64,000 nucleotides of DNA from Alcaligenaceae bacterium (lineage in GTDB: Bacteria; Pseudomonadota; Gammaproteobacteria; Burkholderiales; Burkholderiaceae_B): positions 156,274 to 220,273 of the forward strand of contig JACCES010000008.1 of assembly GCA_013416455.1 (NCBI GenBank), written 5' to 3'. Position 1 is the stretch's first letter, and each line of letters begins with the position of its first letter. Below are positions 8,731 to 18,924 of the stretch, piece after piece. Made by a program: the position numbers and the translations under genes. The notes under the pieces are model-generated. The model ran no database searches. It was not told where the DNA came from and saw nothing but the letters and a program-made list of their open reading frames with translations.

Positions 8731-9819
8731 ATGAAGATTCAAGCTGCGGTCACCCACGCCCAGGGTCAGGATTTTTCCATCGAAGAGGTCTCGCTGTCCG
8801 GGCTCCAGGCGAACGAAGTTCTGATCAAGATCGTTGCCACAGGTGTATGCCATACCGATGCGGTGGCACGCGACCTGGGCATATCGCCCTACCCCATCGT
8901 GCTGGGTCATGAAGGCGCGGGCATCATCGAGAAGGCAGGCGAAAACGTCAGCCGGCTCGCTCCCGGCGACCACGTTGTGATGTCTTTTGCGCACTGCGGT
9001 CAATGCGAAAACTGCCTGACCGGGCATCCGACCGTGTGCTCGGCCTTCAATGAATTGAATTTCGGCGGCCGCATGGACGATCACACCTGCCGTTTGCATC
9101 AGGGCGATACCGACATCCACACGTTCTTCGGCCAATCTTCATTTGGCACCTACGCCATCGCGCACGAACGCAATGTGGTCAAGGTCGACAAGGACGTCGA
9201 TCTCGCTCTGCTCGGGCCGCTGGGCTGCGGCATCCAGACCGGCGCCGGCACGGTGCTGAACCGTCTCAAGCCCGGGTTCGGTACTTCCATCGCCGTGTAC
9301 GGCTGCGGCGCCGTGGGCTTGAGCGCCATCATGGCGGCCAGAATCGCCGGCTGCCCGCGAATCTTCGCAGTGGATGTGCACGACAGCCGCCTGGAACTGG
9401 CCCGCGAGCTCGGCGCCACGGATGCGCTGAATGGCAAGAACGCCGATGTGGTCGAGGAAATCAAGGCAGCATCCCATGGCGGCACGCACTATGCTGTGGA
9501 AACCACCGGAGTGCCGCCGGTGGTGCGCCAGTGTCTGAACGCGCTGAGGCCATTGGGGCAGGCTGCCATTGTCGGGGTCGCGCCTGAAATATCCATCGAT
9601 GTGCATAACGATTTAATGGCCGAAGGCAAGAGCATGATCGGCGTCATAGAAGGCGATTCCGTGCCACGGGTGTTCATCCCCCAACTGATCGAGTTCTACA
9701 AAGCGGGCAAATTCCCCTTCGACAAGCTGATCAAGTTCTACGAATTCAATGAAATCAGCCAGGCCTTTGAAGATTCCCAGTCCGGTGTCACCGTCAAGCC
9801 CGTGCTCAAGCTGGCCTGA
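8731..9819 (+). CDS. Zn-dependent aryl/benzyl-alcohol dehydrogenase (MDR family)
   Basis: 362 aa from ATG 8731, with GGAG about 8 nt upstream. It oxidises an alcohol to the aldehyde with NAD(P). Catalytic zinc ligands are visible at C40 (GVCHTD) and H60-E61 (LGHEGAG), and the structural zinc cysteines are C89, C92, C95 and C103. The Rossmann motif is YGCGAVG. The overall pattern resembles benzyl-alcohol dehydrogenases (XylB/AreB-like). The next gene is an aldehyde dehydrogenase, so the two probably act consecutively on an aromatic or similar alcohol. The exact substrate cannot be read from sequence. Confidence 0.85.
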   Translation: MKIQAAVTHAQGQDFSIEEVSLSGLQANEVLIKIVATGVCHTDAVARDLGISPYPIVLGHEGAGIIEKAGENVSRLAPGDHVVMSFAHCGQCENCLTGHPTVCSAFNELNFGGRMDDHTCRLHQGDTDIHTFFGQSSFGTYAIAHERNVVKVDKDVDLALLGPLGCGIQTGAGTVLNRLKPGFGTSIAVYGCGAVGLSAIMAARIAGCPRIFAVDVHDSRLELARELGATDALNGKNADVVEEIKAASHGGTHYAVETTGVPPVVRQCLNALRPLGQAAIVGVAPEISIDVHNDLMAEGKSMIGVIEGDSVPRVFIPQLIEFYKAGKFPFDKLIKFYEFNEISQAFEDSQSGVTVKPVLKLA

Positions 9820-9892
9820 CGCCATGCGGCCGCAAGCTCTCCTGCAAAAAAAGCGCTCGGCGGCATGAATCAAGAATATACAAAGGATATCC

Positions 9893-11365
9893 ATGAATAA
9901 CGCAACAACTTACCAGAACCTTGACTTGCTGCCCATAGCGGGGCAATGGCGCAAAGGCAGATCGGGCCGCAAGCTGGATGTTGTCGACCCCTATTCGGGC
10001 GATACCTTGCTGAGCCTGCCGATGGCCAGCCACGCGGATCTGGATGAAGCCTACCAGGCCGCGCGCGACATCCAGCCGGAATGGGCGGCAATGGGCCCCA
10101 CGGCACGGGGGGACATCATGCGCCGGGTAGTGGCGCTCTTTGATGCGCGCAAAGAAGAAATCATCGACTGGTTGATCCGCGAATCCGGCAGCACACGCGT
10201 CAAGGCGGAAATCGAATGGGGTTCGGCCCGCGGCATTACACAGGAAGCCGCCAGCCTGCCCGGCCGCATGCACGGGCGCATTCTGCCCTCGGATATCCCC
10301 GGCAAGGAAAGCCGCGTTTACCGCAAGCCGCTGGGGGTGATCGGGGTGATCAGCCCCTGGAATTTCCCGCTGCACCTCAGCGCGCGTTCCGTGGCCCCGG
10401 CATTGGCGCTGGGCAATACCGTGGTCGTGAAACCCGCCAGCGACACCCCGGTCACCGGCGGCCTGTTGCTGGCCCGCCTGTTTGAGGAAGCGGGGCTGCC
10501 CGCGGGCGCACTCAGCGTGGTGGTCGGCGCCGGTTCAGAAATCGGCGATGCCTTCGTTGAGCACCCCGTTCCCTCTTTCATCTCGTTCACCGGGTCCACG
10601 GAAGTCGGCCGCAACATCGGCCGGATCGCCAATGCGGGCAAGCATCTCAAGCATGTAGCCCTTGAGCTCGGCGGCAACAGCCCGTTTGTCGTCCTGGCCG
10701 ATGCCGATGTCCAAACAGCCGTCAGCGCGGCAGTCACCGGCAAGTTCCTGCATCAGGGCCAGATCTGCATGGCAATCAACCGCATCATCGTCGAAGCCCC
10801 TCTGGTCAACGAATTCACCCAACGCTTCGTCGAGCGGGTCAAAACGCTTGCCTGCGGCGATCCATCAAAACCCGAAACCGTGGTCGGGCCGGTGATCAAC
10901 CAGCGTCAGTTGGAAGGCCTGAAGGCAAAAATCGGCAAGGCCAAGGCGGAAGGAGCCACGCTGCTGCTGGGGGGCGAACCCCAAGGCAATGTAATGCCGC
11001 CACATGTGTTTGGTGATGTCACGGCGGACATGGAAATCGCCCGGGAAGAAATTTTTGGCCCCTTGGTGGGGATTCAGTCTGCCCGCGACGCCGAACATGC
11101 CCTGGAGCTCGCCAACGGCAGCGACTACGGCCTTTCAAGCGCGGTGTTCACCGGCGACCTTGCACGAGGCGTCCAGTTTGCCCAGCGTCTGCACGCGGGC
11201 ATGACACATGTCAACGATATGCCGGTCAATGACGAAGCCAACGCGCCGTTCGGCGGCGAAAAGAACTCCGGCGTAGGCCGCTTCAACGGCGATTGGGTGA
11301 TTGACGAGTTCACGACGGATCACTGGATCACGGTACAAACCGCCCCTCGCGGGTATCCGTTCTGA
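9893..11365 (+). CDS. NAD(P)-dependent aldehyde dehydrogenase (benzaldehyde-dehydrogenase-like)
   Basis: 490 aa, normal ALDH length. It converts an aldehyde to the acid. Conserved residues are visible: N157 in SPWNFP, E258 in ELGGNSP, catalytic C292 in GQICMA, and the late EEIFGP motif. It lies 73 nt after the alcohol dehydrogenase on the same strand, as in benzyl-alcohol oxidation pairs such as XylB/XylC. An aromatic aldehyde is likely but inferred. 'AAAGGATATCC' just upstream of ATG 9893 serves as ribosome-binding site. Confidence 0.88.
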   Translation: MNNATTYQNLDLLPIAGQWRKGRSGRKLDVVDPYSGDTLLSLPMASHADLDEAYQAARDIQPEWAAMGPTARGDIMRRVVALFDARKEEIIDWLIRESGSTRVKAEIEWGSARGITQEAASLPGRMHGRILPSDIPGKESRVYRKPLGVIGVISPWNFPLHLSARSVAPALALGNTVVVKPASDTPVTGGLLLARLFEEAGLPAGALSVVVGAGSEIGDAFVEHPVPSFISFTGSTEVGRNIGRIANAGKHLKHVALELGGNSPFVVLADADVQTAVSAAVTGKFLHQGQICMAINRIIVEAPLVNEFTQRFVERVKTLACGDPSKPETVVGPVINQRQLEGLKAKIGKAKAEGATLLLGGEPQGNVMPPHVFGDVTADMEIAREEIFGPLVGIQSARDAEHALELANGSDYGLSSAVFTGDLARGVQFAQRLHAGMTHVNDMPVNDEANAPFGGEKNSGVGRFNGDWVIDEFTTDHWITVQTAPRGYPF

Positions 11366-11478
11366 AAGGCGGCGCCAACCAGGTGGCGGCGAGTTCGCCA
11401 CCGAGGATCAAGCCCGCCGCAAGCTTCCCATGCGTGCCACCTCAAGCACGCCTGACCGACCCGCATCAAGAGAAACCA

Positions 11479-13788
11479 ATGAGCTCCGCCACCCACCCCG
11501 TCTCCCGGCTGCTCGCCGAAATCGGCGACGACTCCGCCTTTGCCACACGCTTCAGCCTCAAGGCCGATCCGGAACTGCGGGTCGCGGGGATCGGCACCGT
11601 GCCTCTGCCGGTAACGACACAGATGGCACACCGGCTGTGCGCCGTCGCGCAACCCGCATTCCATGGCTACAAGGATCAGACGCGCTTCGATCCCAATGTG
11701 CGCGATACCTGGGAAATTCCGGCAAGCGCCATAGGTTTCGACTCGCCGCAATGGCAATCCACACTTGATAATGCATTGGCCCGCATCAAGAACGAACTGG
11801 GCCTGCCCTCCGGAGCCGGGCTGAAGGCCAAGTTGCATAACCTGCTGGTATACGCACCCGGACAGTTCTTTGCCATGCATCAGGATTCAGAAAAAATCGA
11901 TGGCATGCTGGGCACGCTGGTCATCACCCTACCGTCTGGTTTCACCGGCGGCGAATTTCAAGTAACGCACCAGGGGGAAACCCTGCGGGCTCGCGGGTCG
12001 GCCAGCAATCTTGGCTGTCTGGCGTTCTATGCCGACTGCCACCATGAAGTACGCCCGGTAAAACAAGGCTATCGCATAGTGCTGACATACAACCTGATCG
12101 GACACGGCAACGCCCTGCCCGCCGACGTCTCGATGCAAAAGCTCCCGGCCCTGGCTGAAGCGCTGCGGATGTTCTGGCAAACGCCTGGCGCACCCCGCTG
12201 GGACGGCGGCCCCGCGACCCAGGCGCCGGACCGGCTGGTCTATCTGCTCGACCATCAATACACACAGAGCGGGCTGTCCTGGGAACGCCTGAAAGGTGTG
12301 GATGCCGCAAGAGCCGCGGCACTGCTCAAGGTTGCGGAACGACTGGACGCGGAAATTTTCCTGGCCCTGGCCGATGTACATGAAACATGGTCGGCTGAAG
12401 ACGACTATCAAAGGGGCGGCCACTGGAGCTACGACGAAGACGAGGATGAATCACCTGTGGACGTCGACCCGGACGAACCCATACTGGAATACCTGATCGA
12501 CAGCAGTATTGAATTGCGCCACTGGCTTGCTCGGGACGGCAGCGTGCTCGACTCCGACAACGGCTACGTCGACGATTCCGAACTATGCCTTACCCGCTCA
12601 TCGTCCGACTGCACGCCTTTCAAGTCGGAGCATGAAGGCTACATGGGAAACTATGGCAACACGGTCGACCGCTGGTATCACCGCGCCGCCGTGGTGATGT
12701 GGCCCCGTGAGCGGGCCTTCATCATCCGCGCGCGGCAAGCCCCGCACTGGGCAATCGGGCAGATCGCCACCAAACTGGAAACCGGAGACGAAGCACAGGC
12801 AAACGCCTGGGCTAACGGCCTGCTGCCATTCTGGGACCAAGCCACACGCAACACGGAAAAGGCCCATTTACTTTCCACCGTCGTCCCGGTTGCCGCCAAG
12901 CTGGGCAATGAAGACACCGCCGCCCGGCTGCTCGCGCCATTCTCGCTGTTGCACCTCGGCCCCGAAGTGATCCCGTGGCTATTGTTACTGCTCGAACGCC
13001 ATGGCCCAACTTGGCGCGACGAACTTCTGCACCATTGGAATGCTACACCCCAGCCGCAGGCCGATCGTCTGAAATGGCTGGCACACACCCTGCCGGCATT
13101 GGCTCATGCCTGCATGCAGGCAAACACTATGGATGGCAAAGCCTTGGCCGGCACCCTGCTCGAACTCCAGTGGAGCTGGCTGCGGGAATATTTGGGAAAC
13201 GCATCCAGACATCACGCAGGACGCTCACTTGCCCGGATGCTGGGCAATACCGGTCCGGCCGTGCTCGGCTTGCTGCGCGCAGGCCGGGTGGCAGGCCGCC
13301 CGGACTCACAACAATCCATTGTGGATACTTTGCTGTCCATCGGCTTGCCGACATCGCTCGGTGTATTGCGCGCCGCCCAGCCGTCAGACGACCTGTCGGG
13401 GCTGGGCCTGGCTTCATTGCATGCGCATTGCGTGAGGACGCTCACCGCAAGACTCGCACAGCCCGAACGCTCTTCCGGAGACTGGTCGATTCCCGCACCC
13501 GAGCTCCACGCCGGCGAGCTCGGGGAAGTCCTATCGTCGTTCCTGGAATCACCGGAGCGAAAACGCCTGGAATGGCCACTGGCCAAGGCGAAGCGGCAAA
13601 TGATCCACCACCACATCGAGTTTCACGAACTTCCGGTAAGCCACCAGACCCGACGCACGGGCCGGCCTTATACCCTGGTGCTGGAAAAGACTCAGGACCT
13701 GTTCGAACACGAAGCCGTTGAACGCCGGCAATGGTCGAAGGATCTGGCCTGGCTGCACAAGACCGCGGACAGATTCACCGCATCATAA
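11479..13788 (+). CDS. large 2OG-Fe(II) oxygenase domain protein
   Basis: 769 aa from ATG 11479. The open frame extends upstream to 11383, but AAGAGAAA precedes 11479 and the region before it has no domain. Residues about 115-210 form a prolyl-4-hydroxylase-type 2-oxoglutarate/Fe(II) domain: iron ligands H134-x-D136 (AMHQDSEK) and H188 or H189 (ADCHHEV), with R199 (GYRIVLTYNL) for 2-oxoglutarate. The remaining approximately 550 residues are acidic around 320-360 (DEDEDESPVDVDPDEP) and then helical, with no domain I recognise. The target may be a protein or a small molecule. It is monocistronic, ending at a shared hairpin. Confidence 0.75.
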   Translation: MSSATHPVSRLLAEIGDDSAFATRFSLKADPELRVAGIGTVPLPVTTQMAHRLCAVAQPAFHGYKDQTRFDPNVRDTWEIPASAIGFDSPQWQSTLDNALARIKNELGLPSGAGLKAKLHNLLVYAPGQFFAMHQDSEKIDGMLGTLVITLPSGFTGGEFQVTHQGETLRARGSASNLGCLAFYADCHHEVRPVKQGYRIVLTYNLIGHGNALPADVSMQKLPALAEALRMFWQTPGAPRWDGGPATQAPDRLVYLLDHQYTQSGLSWERLKGVDAARAAALLKVAERLDAEIFLALADVHETWSAEDDYQRGGHWSYDEDEDESPVDVDPDEPILEYLIDSSIELRHWLARDGSVLDSDNGYVDDSELCLTRSSSDCTPFKSEHEGYMGNYGNTVDRWYHRAAVVMWPRERAFIIRARQAPHWAIGQIATKLETGDEAQANAWANGLLPFWDQATRNTEKAHLLSTVVPVAAKLGNEDTAARLLAPFSLLHLGPEVIPWLLLLLERHGPTWRDELLHHWNATPQPQADRLKWLAHTLPALAHACMQANTMDGKALAGTLLELQWSWLREYLGNASRHHAGRSLARMLGNTGPAVLGLLRAGRVAGRPDSQQSIVDTLLSIGLPTSLGVLRAAQPSDDLSGLGLASLHAHCVRTLTARLAQPERSSGDWSIPAPELHAGELGEVLSSFLESPERKRLEWPLAKAKRQMIHHHIEFHELPVSHQTRRTGRPYTLVLEKTQDLFEHEAVERRQWSKDLAWLHKTADRFTAS

Positions 13789-13816
13789 GAAAACCGCAGC
13801 GGGCTCCTGTTCACGT

Positions 13817-13850
13817 GAAGACGCTTCGGAGCGCTGCCCGGAGCGTCTTC
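13817..13850. terminator. hairpin between convergent genes, probable bidirectional terminator
   Basis: Thirteen-nt arms (GAAGACGCTTCGG and CCGGAGCGTCTTC, one mismatch) around an 8-nt loop, between the oxygenase gene and the oppositely oriented dctM. No strong T run follows. Confidence 0.55.
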
Positions 13851-13875
13851 AACACCAAGCCATGAGAATCGACGC

Positions 13876-15180
13876 TTATCTCTGCATCATGCTGGGCAGC
13901 CACAGTGACATTCCCGGGAACATGATTACAATCAGCAAGCCGAAAAGCATGACGAATACGAACGGCAGCGCGCCGACGATGATATCCGTCATGCTCACTT
14001 CTTTAGGCACTATTCCCTTTAGCACGAACAGATTCAAACCAAGCGGCGGGGTAATCATGCCTATTTCAACCGCTATCGTTACGACAATACCCAGCCAGAC
14101 AGGGTCGTAACCCAATTGGCTGAGTACCGGAAATGCCAGAGGCAGCGTAATCACCATCATGGATGCGGGGTCCATGATGCAGCCCAAGATCAGCAACGCG
14201 CCCACATAAAGCCCCAACACCATCCACGGCTCGAATTCCGATGCCGTAAGAACAGCCACCATTTCATGGGCGATCCCGAGGCGCGAAATCACGAAGCCGA
14301 AGAAGGAGCCAAAAATGATCAACAGCATCAACATCGTCGTTGTTTGCGCCGTTGTCAGCAGAACCTTGCCAAGCCCTTTAAGCCGCATATCCGGCCGGAA
14401 TATCACCAGCGCCAGGGCGCCCGCGGCACCCAGCGCCGCCGCTTCAGTCGCAGTTGCGACCCCGGTATAGATTGCCCCCATCACGATGATGAACAGCAGC
14501 ATGATCTGCCAGATTCCGCGTATGGACTCGAAACGCTCTTTCCAGGTCACTGTGATTCGTGTTGCCTGTGACGCTTCGCCCTTCATGCTGACGACAATGA
14601 CGTAGAACACCATCAGACCCGCGAAAAACAGGCCCGGGATAATTCCGGCAATAAACAGCGCACCAATGGATGTTTCAGTCAGCACCCCGTAAATGATCAT
14701 TACGACGCTGGGGGGAATCAGGATACCCAGCGTACCGCCGGCTGCAACCACACCGACCGCCAGCCGCTTTGAATAGCCATGACGCATCATTTCCGGAACG
14801 GATGAATACCCGATCGCGGCGGCCGTTGCGGGGCTTGAGCCGGAAATCGCGGCGAAAGCCGCACATGCGATGACCGTGCTGACAGGCAAGGCGCCGGGCA
14901 GCCAATTGAACCACTTCGTCGCCGCAAGATAAGCCCGATATGCAATATCGGAATGTGACACCAGACCCGCCATGAAAATGAACAGCGGAGCGACCAGGAA
15001 TATATAGTTGGTCGATACCGAAAAACTGACACGCGCCATCTGCACCAGCATGTTCGGGCTCAAGAACAGCATTACCATGATGGTGCCGGTGATACCCATC
15101 GCAAATGCAACGGGAACCCCGATCACCATGAAAAAAATCAGAATTCCGAACGTAGTCAAGGTCAACCAATACCATTCCAT
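13876..15180 (-). CDS. TRAP transporter large permease (DctM family)
   Basis: 434 aa from ATG 15180, with GAGGG 5 nt upstream; a GTG at 15186 is an alternative. About 12 hydrophobic segments are visible, with the DctM hallmark region ISGSSPATAAAIG and GGTLGILIPPS. It is the ion-coupled transmembrane subunit that works with the DctQ and DctP proteins encoded just upstream in the same leftward unit. TRAP systems import carboxylates or related organic acids. The substrate is unknown. Confidence 0.92.
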   Translation of the reverse strand: MEWYWLTLTTFGILIFFMVIGVPVAFAMGITGTIMVMLFLSPNMLVQMARVSFSVSTNYIFLVAPLFIFMAGLVSHSDIAYRAYLAATKWFNWLPGALPVSTVIACAAFAAISGSSPATAAAIGYSSVPEMMRHGYSKRLAVGVVAAGGTLGILIPPSVVMIIYGVLTETSIGALFIAGIIPGLFFAGLMVFYVIVVSMKGEASQATRITVTWKERFESIRGIWQIMLLFIIVMGAIYTGVATATEAAALGAAGALALVIFRPDMRLKGLGKVLLTTAQTTTMLMLLIIFGSFFGFVISRLGIAHEMVAVLTASEFEPWMVLGLYVGALLILGCIMDPASMMVITLPLAFPVLSQLGYDPVWLGIVVTIAVEIGMITPPLGLNLFVLKGIVPKEVSMTDIIVGALPFVFVMLFGLLIVIMFPGMSLWLPSMMQR

Positions 15181-15249
15181 ATGCACCCTCTAACTGGCCA
15201 GTTCCATATTTTTATTTATTCTGTGATCATCAAGTCAGCGCATGCACGC

Positions 15250-15780
15250 TCATTCGACATCACGCTGTCGAGATTCAGGTTCGGTATAAAAACGGGACAC
15301 AATCAAAACCATTTGTGTCAGAAACATGAAAAGCACACCGAACGGCATCACCCATTGAATGAGGGCCACAGGCAAGGCAAGGGTTGTTTCATCGATACGG
15401 TTGGTCATGTAGGATTGGTGGAAGATCTTCCACATCTGCATCAGGAAGACATAAAGGAACACCAGGGAGCATATTTCCGCAATAAACCCCAGAAATCGCG
15501 TGAAGCGCCCCGGAAACCATTCGCTCAGAAAATCAATGCGCACATGAATCCCTTTCTGCAAGGCATCGCTGGCAGAAAAAAATATGATCACGCTCAGCAG
15601 GTAGGCCGACACTTCAAAGGACCACATGTCGGGATCATTCAAGATGTGGCGTGTAAATACACCGTAGCAGCCAATCAGGGTCACCAATAGGATGACCCAA
15701 CCCGCCAGCACGGCCATACCGTTATTGATCGCATATACGGCATTTCTGATACGAAAGAATACCGGGACGCTTGTTGTCAT
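15250..15780 (-). CDS. TRAP transporter small permease (DctQ family)
   Basis: 176 aa with four hydrophobic segments and the DctQ pattern FSASDALQKGIHVRIDFL. It is the small membrane subunit pairing with DctM. Its start overlaps the end of the SDR gene by 4 nt, so the SDR is co-translated within the transporter operon. Confidence 0.9.
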   Translation of the reverse strand: MTTSVPVFFRIRNAVYAINNGMAVLAGWVILLVTLIGCYGVFTRHILNDPDMWSFEVSAYLLSVIIFFSASDALQKGIHVRIDFLSEWFPGRFTRFLGFIAEICSLVFLYVFLMQMWKIFHQSYMTNRIDETTLALPVALIQWVMPFGVLFMFLTQMVLIVSRFYTEPESRQRDVE

Positions 15781-16529
15781 AACCCCCCCGCTACCTCTAT
15801 GGTGGTTGATGTCAGGTAATCAGGCGCATCCAGCATTGCCCAAACCACAACGTCCGCGATTTCCGCTGGCTGCGCGGCACGGCCTACCGGGGTGATTTGC
15901 GAAAAGCGCTCGACACGTTCCGGCGCACCCGCATTGGCATGCAGATCGGTCGCAACGCCGCCAGGAGCCACGCCGGTGACACGAATACCCTGCCGGGCCG
16001 TTTCACGCGCCAGACCAAGTGTCATGGCGTCCATGGCGGCTTTCGAAGCAGCATAATCGACCCAATCGTTCGGGCTCCCGGTGCGGGACGCGATCGACGA
16101 AACATTGATGATCCGCCCGCCCCTTCCGCCATGATCGGTTGCCATGTGCCTGACCGCCTGCTGTGCGCACAGGAACGCCCCGATGACGTTGACATCGAAG
16201 GTTTTACGCAAGGTCTCGTAATCTATGTTCTCGACCTTGCGCCCCGCCTGGCCGACAAAGCATGCATTGTTGACCAGGCCGCCCAAAGGACCCAGGGCGT
16301 CTATTGCCGTGTCAAACAGCCTTTTCACCGAACCGGGGTCGGACACATCCGCCTGGACGACACAGTACTTGCGCCCCTCGGCGTCCAGTTCGCGAGCCAG
16401 GGCGCTTGCCTTATCTTCGCCGGAAACATAATTGATACAAACCGGCACATCGCGTTTGGCAAGAGCACGGACGATTTCGGCGCCGATCCCTCTGCTGCCG
16501 CCGGTGACCAGAACAGCGGGTTGAGTCAT
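15777..16529 (-). CDS. short-chain dehydrogenase/reductase (SDR)
   Basis: 250 aa from ATG 16529, with GAGGG about 10 nt upstream; a GTG at 16544 is an alternative. The classical SDR signature is complete: TGGSRGIG for NAD(P), NNA near residue 88, catalytic S in NVSSIAS, and YAASK. It lies between dctP and dctQ and overlaps dctQ, so it probably acts on the compound imported by this TRAP system, by oxidising or reducing a keto/hydroxy group. The specificity is unknown. Confidence 0.88.
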   Translation of the reverse strand: MTQPAVLVTGGSRGIGAEIVRALAKRDVPVCINYVSGEDKASALARELDAEGRKYCVVQADVSDPGSVKRLFDTAIDALGPLGGLVNNACFVGQAGRKVENIDYETLRKTFDVNVIGAFLCAQQAVRHMATDHGGRGGRIINVSSIASRTGSPNDWVDYAASKAAMDAMTLGLARETARQGIRVTGVAPGGVATDLHANAGAPERVERFSQITPVGRAAQPAEIADVVVWAMLDAPDYLTSTTIEVAGGL

Positions 16530-16545
16530 ATTCAAAGCCCTCACA

Positions 16546-17607
16546 TCAGGAAGCCGGGCAAGGCGTCACATCGCCCACCGTAGGCTGCGCAACGACGTGA
16601 CCACGGTAACGGTTGATCAACTCTATCAATGCCTTGCCATCCGCGCTTGTATTAGGTGCAATGGCCTTCTCGAATACATCGTTGGCGGCGGCAATCAGGC
16701 GGTCGAATTCCTCCTTCGGCGGTGCGCAGAATCTGGCGCCATGCGAAGCAAGTTCTTCCAGAGTCCTTTCATAGGCTTTCGTGTATTCAGCGATTCCCCA
16801 CTCCACCGTGTCCTGGCCGACCTTGAGCATCATTTTCCGGTCATCTTCGGACAAACGGTTCCAAGTATCATTACTTACGTTGATGGTGCCGAACGCAATG
16901 GAATGATCGATACGTGTGATGTACTTGGCGGGCTCATAAAGCTTCAGCGACACCACCGCGTTCAAGACCATCAGGGTGCAATTGACCGTGCCCAGATCCA
17001 ATGCCGTGTAGAGGTCTCCCGGGGCGAGCACGACAGGGCTGCCGCCCCATCGGCTGATGGTTTCCGCCTGCCAGCGTCCGGCGGTGCGGATCTTCACCCC
17101 TTTCCAGCTTGCCTCGCTGCTGACGAACCGGTCTTTGCAGGTTACGGGATCAGGCAATATGACGGGGGGTGCGGCAACGGCGCGCGAGCCGCGTTTTTCG
17201 TAAATGGCGTCAACGACGGGCAAGACTTCCCCGCTGAACGCCTTCAGGCCTTCCGCATCCAGGGGGAAGCTGAAAGGCACATCAAGCGGTGCCAGATCGA
17301 TGATTTCCCCGGATACATACGGCGTGAATGACAGGGCGGCATCGACCACGCCGTCGCTCATCGCGTCAACCATCTTGTTTCCGACCAGACTTCCAGACCA
17401 ATGGATGTTGAATTTGATCCGCCCGTTCGTTGCTTCGGTCACCCCATCCGTCCATCGCTTCACGACCTGTGACGAAAAATCCGATTCGGGAAAAGCCGTC
17501 GCAAACTGCAACAGCTGGGCCTGCGCCGTGGAGGCGAAGGTTGCCGCACTTGCAAAAATGGCGGCAAGCGTTGCCCGTAAAGCCGTTTTTCCAACTGCTC
17601 TTTTCAT
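16546..17607 (-). CDS. TRAP transporter periplasmic substrate-binding protein (DctP family)
   Basis: 353 aa with a clear Sec signal peptide (basic MKRAVGK, hydrophobic core, STAQA cleavage). The mature part shows DctP features such as FPESDFSSQVVKRWTDGV and the central LGTVNCTLMVLNAVVSLKLYEP. It binds the substrate in the periplasm for the DctQM permease. It is the first gene of the dctP-SDR-dctQ-dctM unit. Solute class cannot be assigned from sequence. Confidence 0.9.
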   Translation of the reverse strand: MKRAVGKTALRATLAAIFASAATFASTAQAQLLQFATAFPESDFSSQVVKRWTDGVTEATNGRIKFNIHWSGSLVGNKMVDAMSDGVVDAALSFTPYVSGEIIDLAPLDVPFSFPLDAEGLKAFSGEVLPVVDAIYEKRGSRAVAAPPVILPDPVTCKDRFVSSEASWKGVKIRTAGRWQAETISRWGGSPVVLAPGDLYTALDLGTVNCTLMVLNAVVSLKLYEPAKYITRIDHSIAFGTINVSNDTWNRLSEDDRKMMLKVGQDTVEWGIAEYTKAYERTLEELASHGARFCAPPKEEFDRLIAAANDVFEKAIAPNTSADGKALIELINRYRGHVVAQPTVGDVTPCPAS

Positions 17608-17640
17608 GTCTGTCTCCTGGTTTCTATGATTATCGAGTCT

Positions 17641-17659
17641 AGGGCGTGTTCACGCTAAA
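17641..17659. repeat. solo sequence similar to the end of the 57.9-kb inverted repeat
   Basis: AGGGCGTGTTCACGCTAAA here matches 17 of 19 positions of the outer arm at 57858-57876. It also contains a small palindrome (GCGTGTTCACGC). It may be a leftover end of the same repeat family, or an operator between dctP and the VOC gene. Confidence 0.4.
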
Positions 17660-17673
17660 TATTCAGGGCTTCC

Positions 17674-18237
17674 CTAGACAAGCTGCCGCGTAATGACCTC
17701 TACGTTCCGGATTGGGTCCGCGCCATCCCAGTCCAGCGATGCCTCACGCATCAGACGAAGGAATTTTTCCTGGGTGTCATTGACTTCAATCAATTCCAGC
17801 ATCCCCGGAAAATCATTCAAGGTATCCATATAGCCGAAGCGGATCCCGCGAGGCGTGGAGGCGGAAAACGCCAGCTCATAACCCATGTCCAGATACTTCT
17901 TCAGATCGGCATCGTAATCCCTGCAAGCCATCCCGAGATGATGAAACCCGTAGCCGCGCGCCTTGACCACGTCGCGATATACCGAAGGCAGTTCGTCGAG
18001 CTGCTGTATCAGCTCAAAGCACATATGCCCCGAAAAGCCGAACCCAATGGACATGCTGATATCGGTTGGCTGCCCACGATAGCGTGCATCCCTGATGGCA
18101 TGATTTTCAGACAGGAACCAGGGCCCGATTCCGTACTTTTCGGCATACAGAGCCATTGACTCCTGAAGATCTTCGACTACATAGGCCACCTGGATAATGC
18201 CGCCAAATGGTTGACCGATACTCGTCTCCAGCATCAT
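17674..18237 (-). CDS. VOC superfamily (glyoxalase/epimerase-like) protein
   Basis: 187 aa. The sequence starts with a vicinal-oxygen-chelate beta-alpha-beta unit (IQVAYVVEDLQESMALYAEKYGIGPWF), and the second unit has GFHHLGMACRDYDADL and MLELIEV. H near residue 100 (FHHLG) and E in the last strand are the likely metal ligands. The fold resembles methylmalonyl-CoA epimerase/glyoxalase_4 proteins. It is the most upstream gene of the leftward catabolic/TRAP cluster, 66 nt before dctP. The reaction is unknown. Confidence 0.8.
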   Translation of the reverse strand: MMLETSIGQPFGGIIQVAYVVEDLQESMALYAEKYGIGPWFLSENHAIRDARYRGQPTDISMSIGFGFSGHMCFELIQQLDELPSVYRDVVKARGYGFHHLGMACRDYDADLKKYLDMGYELAFSASTPRGIRFGYMDTLNDFPGMLELIEVNDTQEKFLRLMREASLDWDGADPIRNVEVITRQLV

Positions 18238-18924
18238 GTTCCCCTATCTTTTGTGAAGCGATTTTTGAAGTGTTCTGCTTATTTCAATTGACGAAAGAAC
18301 CGCCGTCGCACAAGCCAGCACGCCAATACAAACAGCTTCTTGCTTTGTATTGAACGGGATTTTTTCTTTGATCTCTTTTGAATCAAGCGGCCAGGACCCT
18401 GGCGGAGAAAGACCTGATAGCGGCAGCCCTTGTTGTTCTGCGCCTGTTCTTCATCAGGCGGCCGGAAGGCTGCTTGGTTTGCTCAACGGAATTCTTGATA
18501 AGAATTGGCGGGATGCCCACATGGCCAGGCCCCGGACCCAATACTGGAAGCTGCGTCGTTCGTTGACAAACTGTAACGCAGTCGGGAATGGCCAAGCCGC
18601 CGGCTTGCCCCTTGCTTCTGTAGCTGCCTTCATGTCTCCTCCGATGGGCTTGGACTTCATTTTAATGAGCCGTTCGGTCTGGTTTCGGTTTGCCGAATTT
18701 TTATTCAGTATATAAGAAAAATTCTCGTCCTACCTATCGGGAGCGTGAAAATATGTGTGCTTCCAACATGAAGCGACACCCAAGGACCTGGAGGAAGGTC
18801 CGGGTCCCTTGGCGGTGGCCGCGAAACATGCCCCGGAGCCGGCCGCTCACAGCGTCGTTATGGCGCGTGCGGGCGCGGCTTCAATACTCTAGGCAAGCCT
18901 GAGATCGCTCCACGCTCAAGGAAA
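18238..18924. other. gene-free interval between the VOC gene and the CoA-transferase gene
   Basis: I find no convincing gene on either strand: reading frames are short and lack family features. The right part (about 18779-18815) contains overlapping complementary stretches (CCAAGGACCT, AAGGTCC, CCCTTGG) that could fold as a hairpin. The left end should hold the promoter of the VOC-TRAP unit. It may be decayed sequence. Confidence 0.4.

Noticed and set aside
8640..8912. 90-codon plus-strand frame overlapping the alcohol dehydrogenase start
   Set aside because: It is out of frame with a well-supported gene and has no features of its own.
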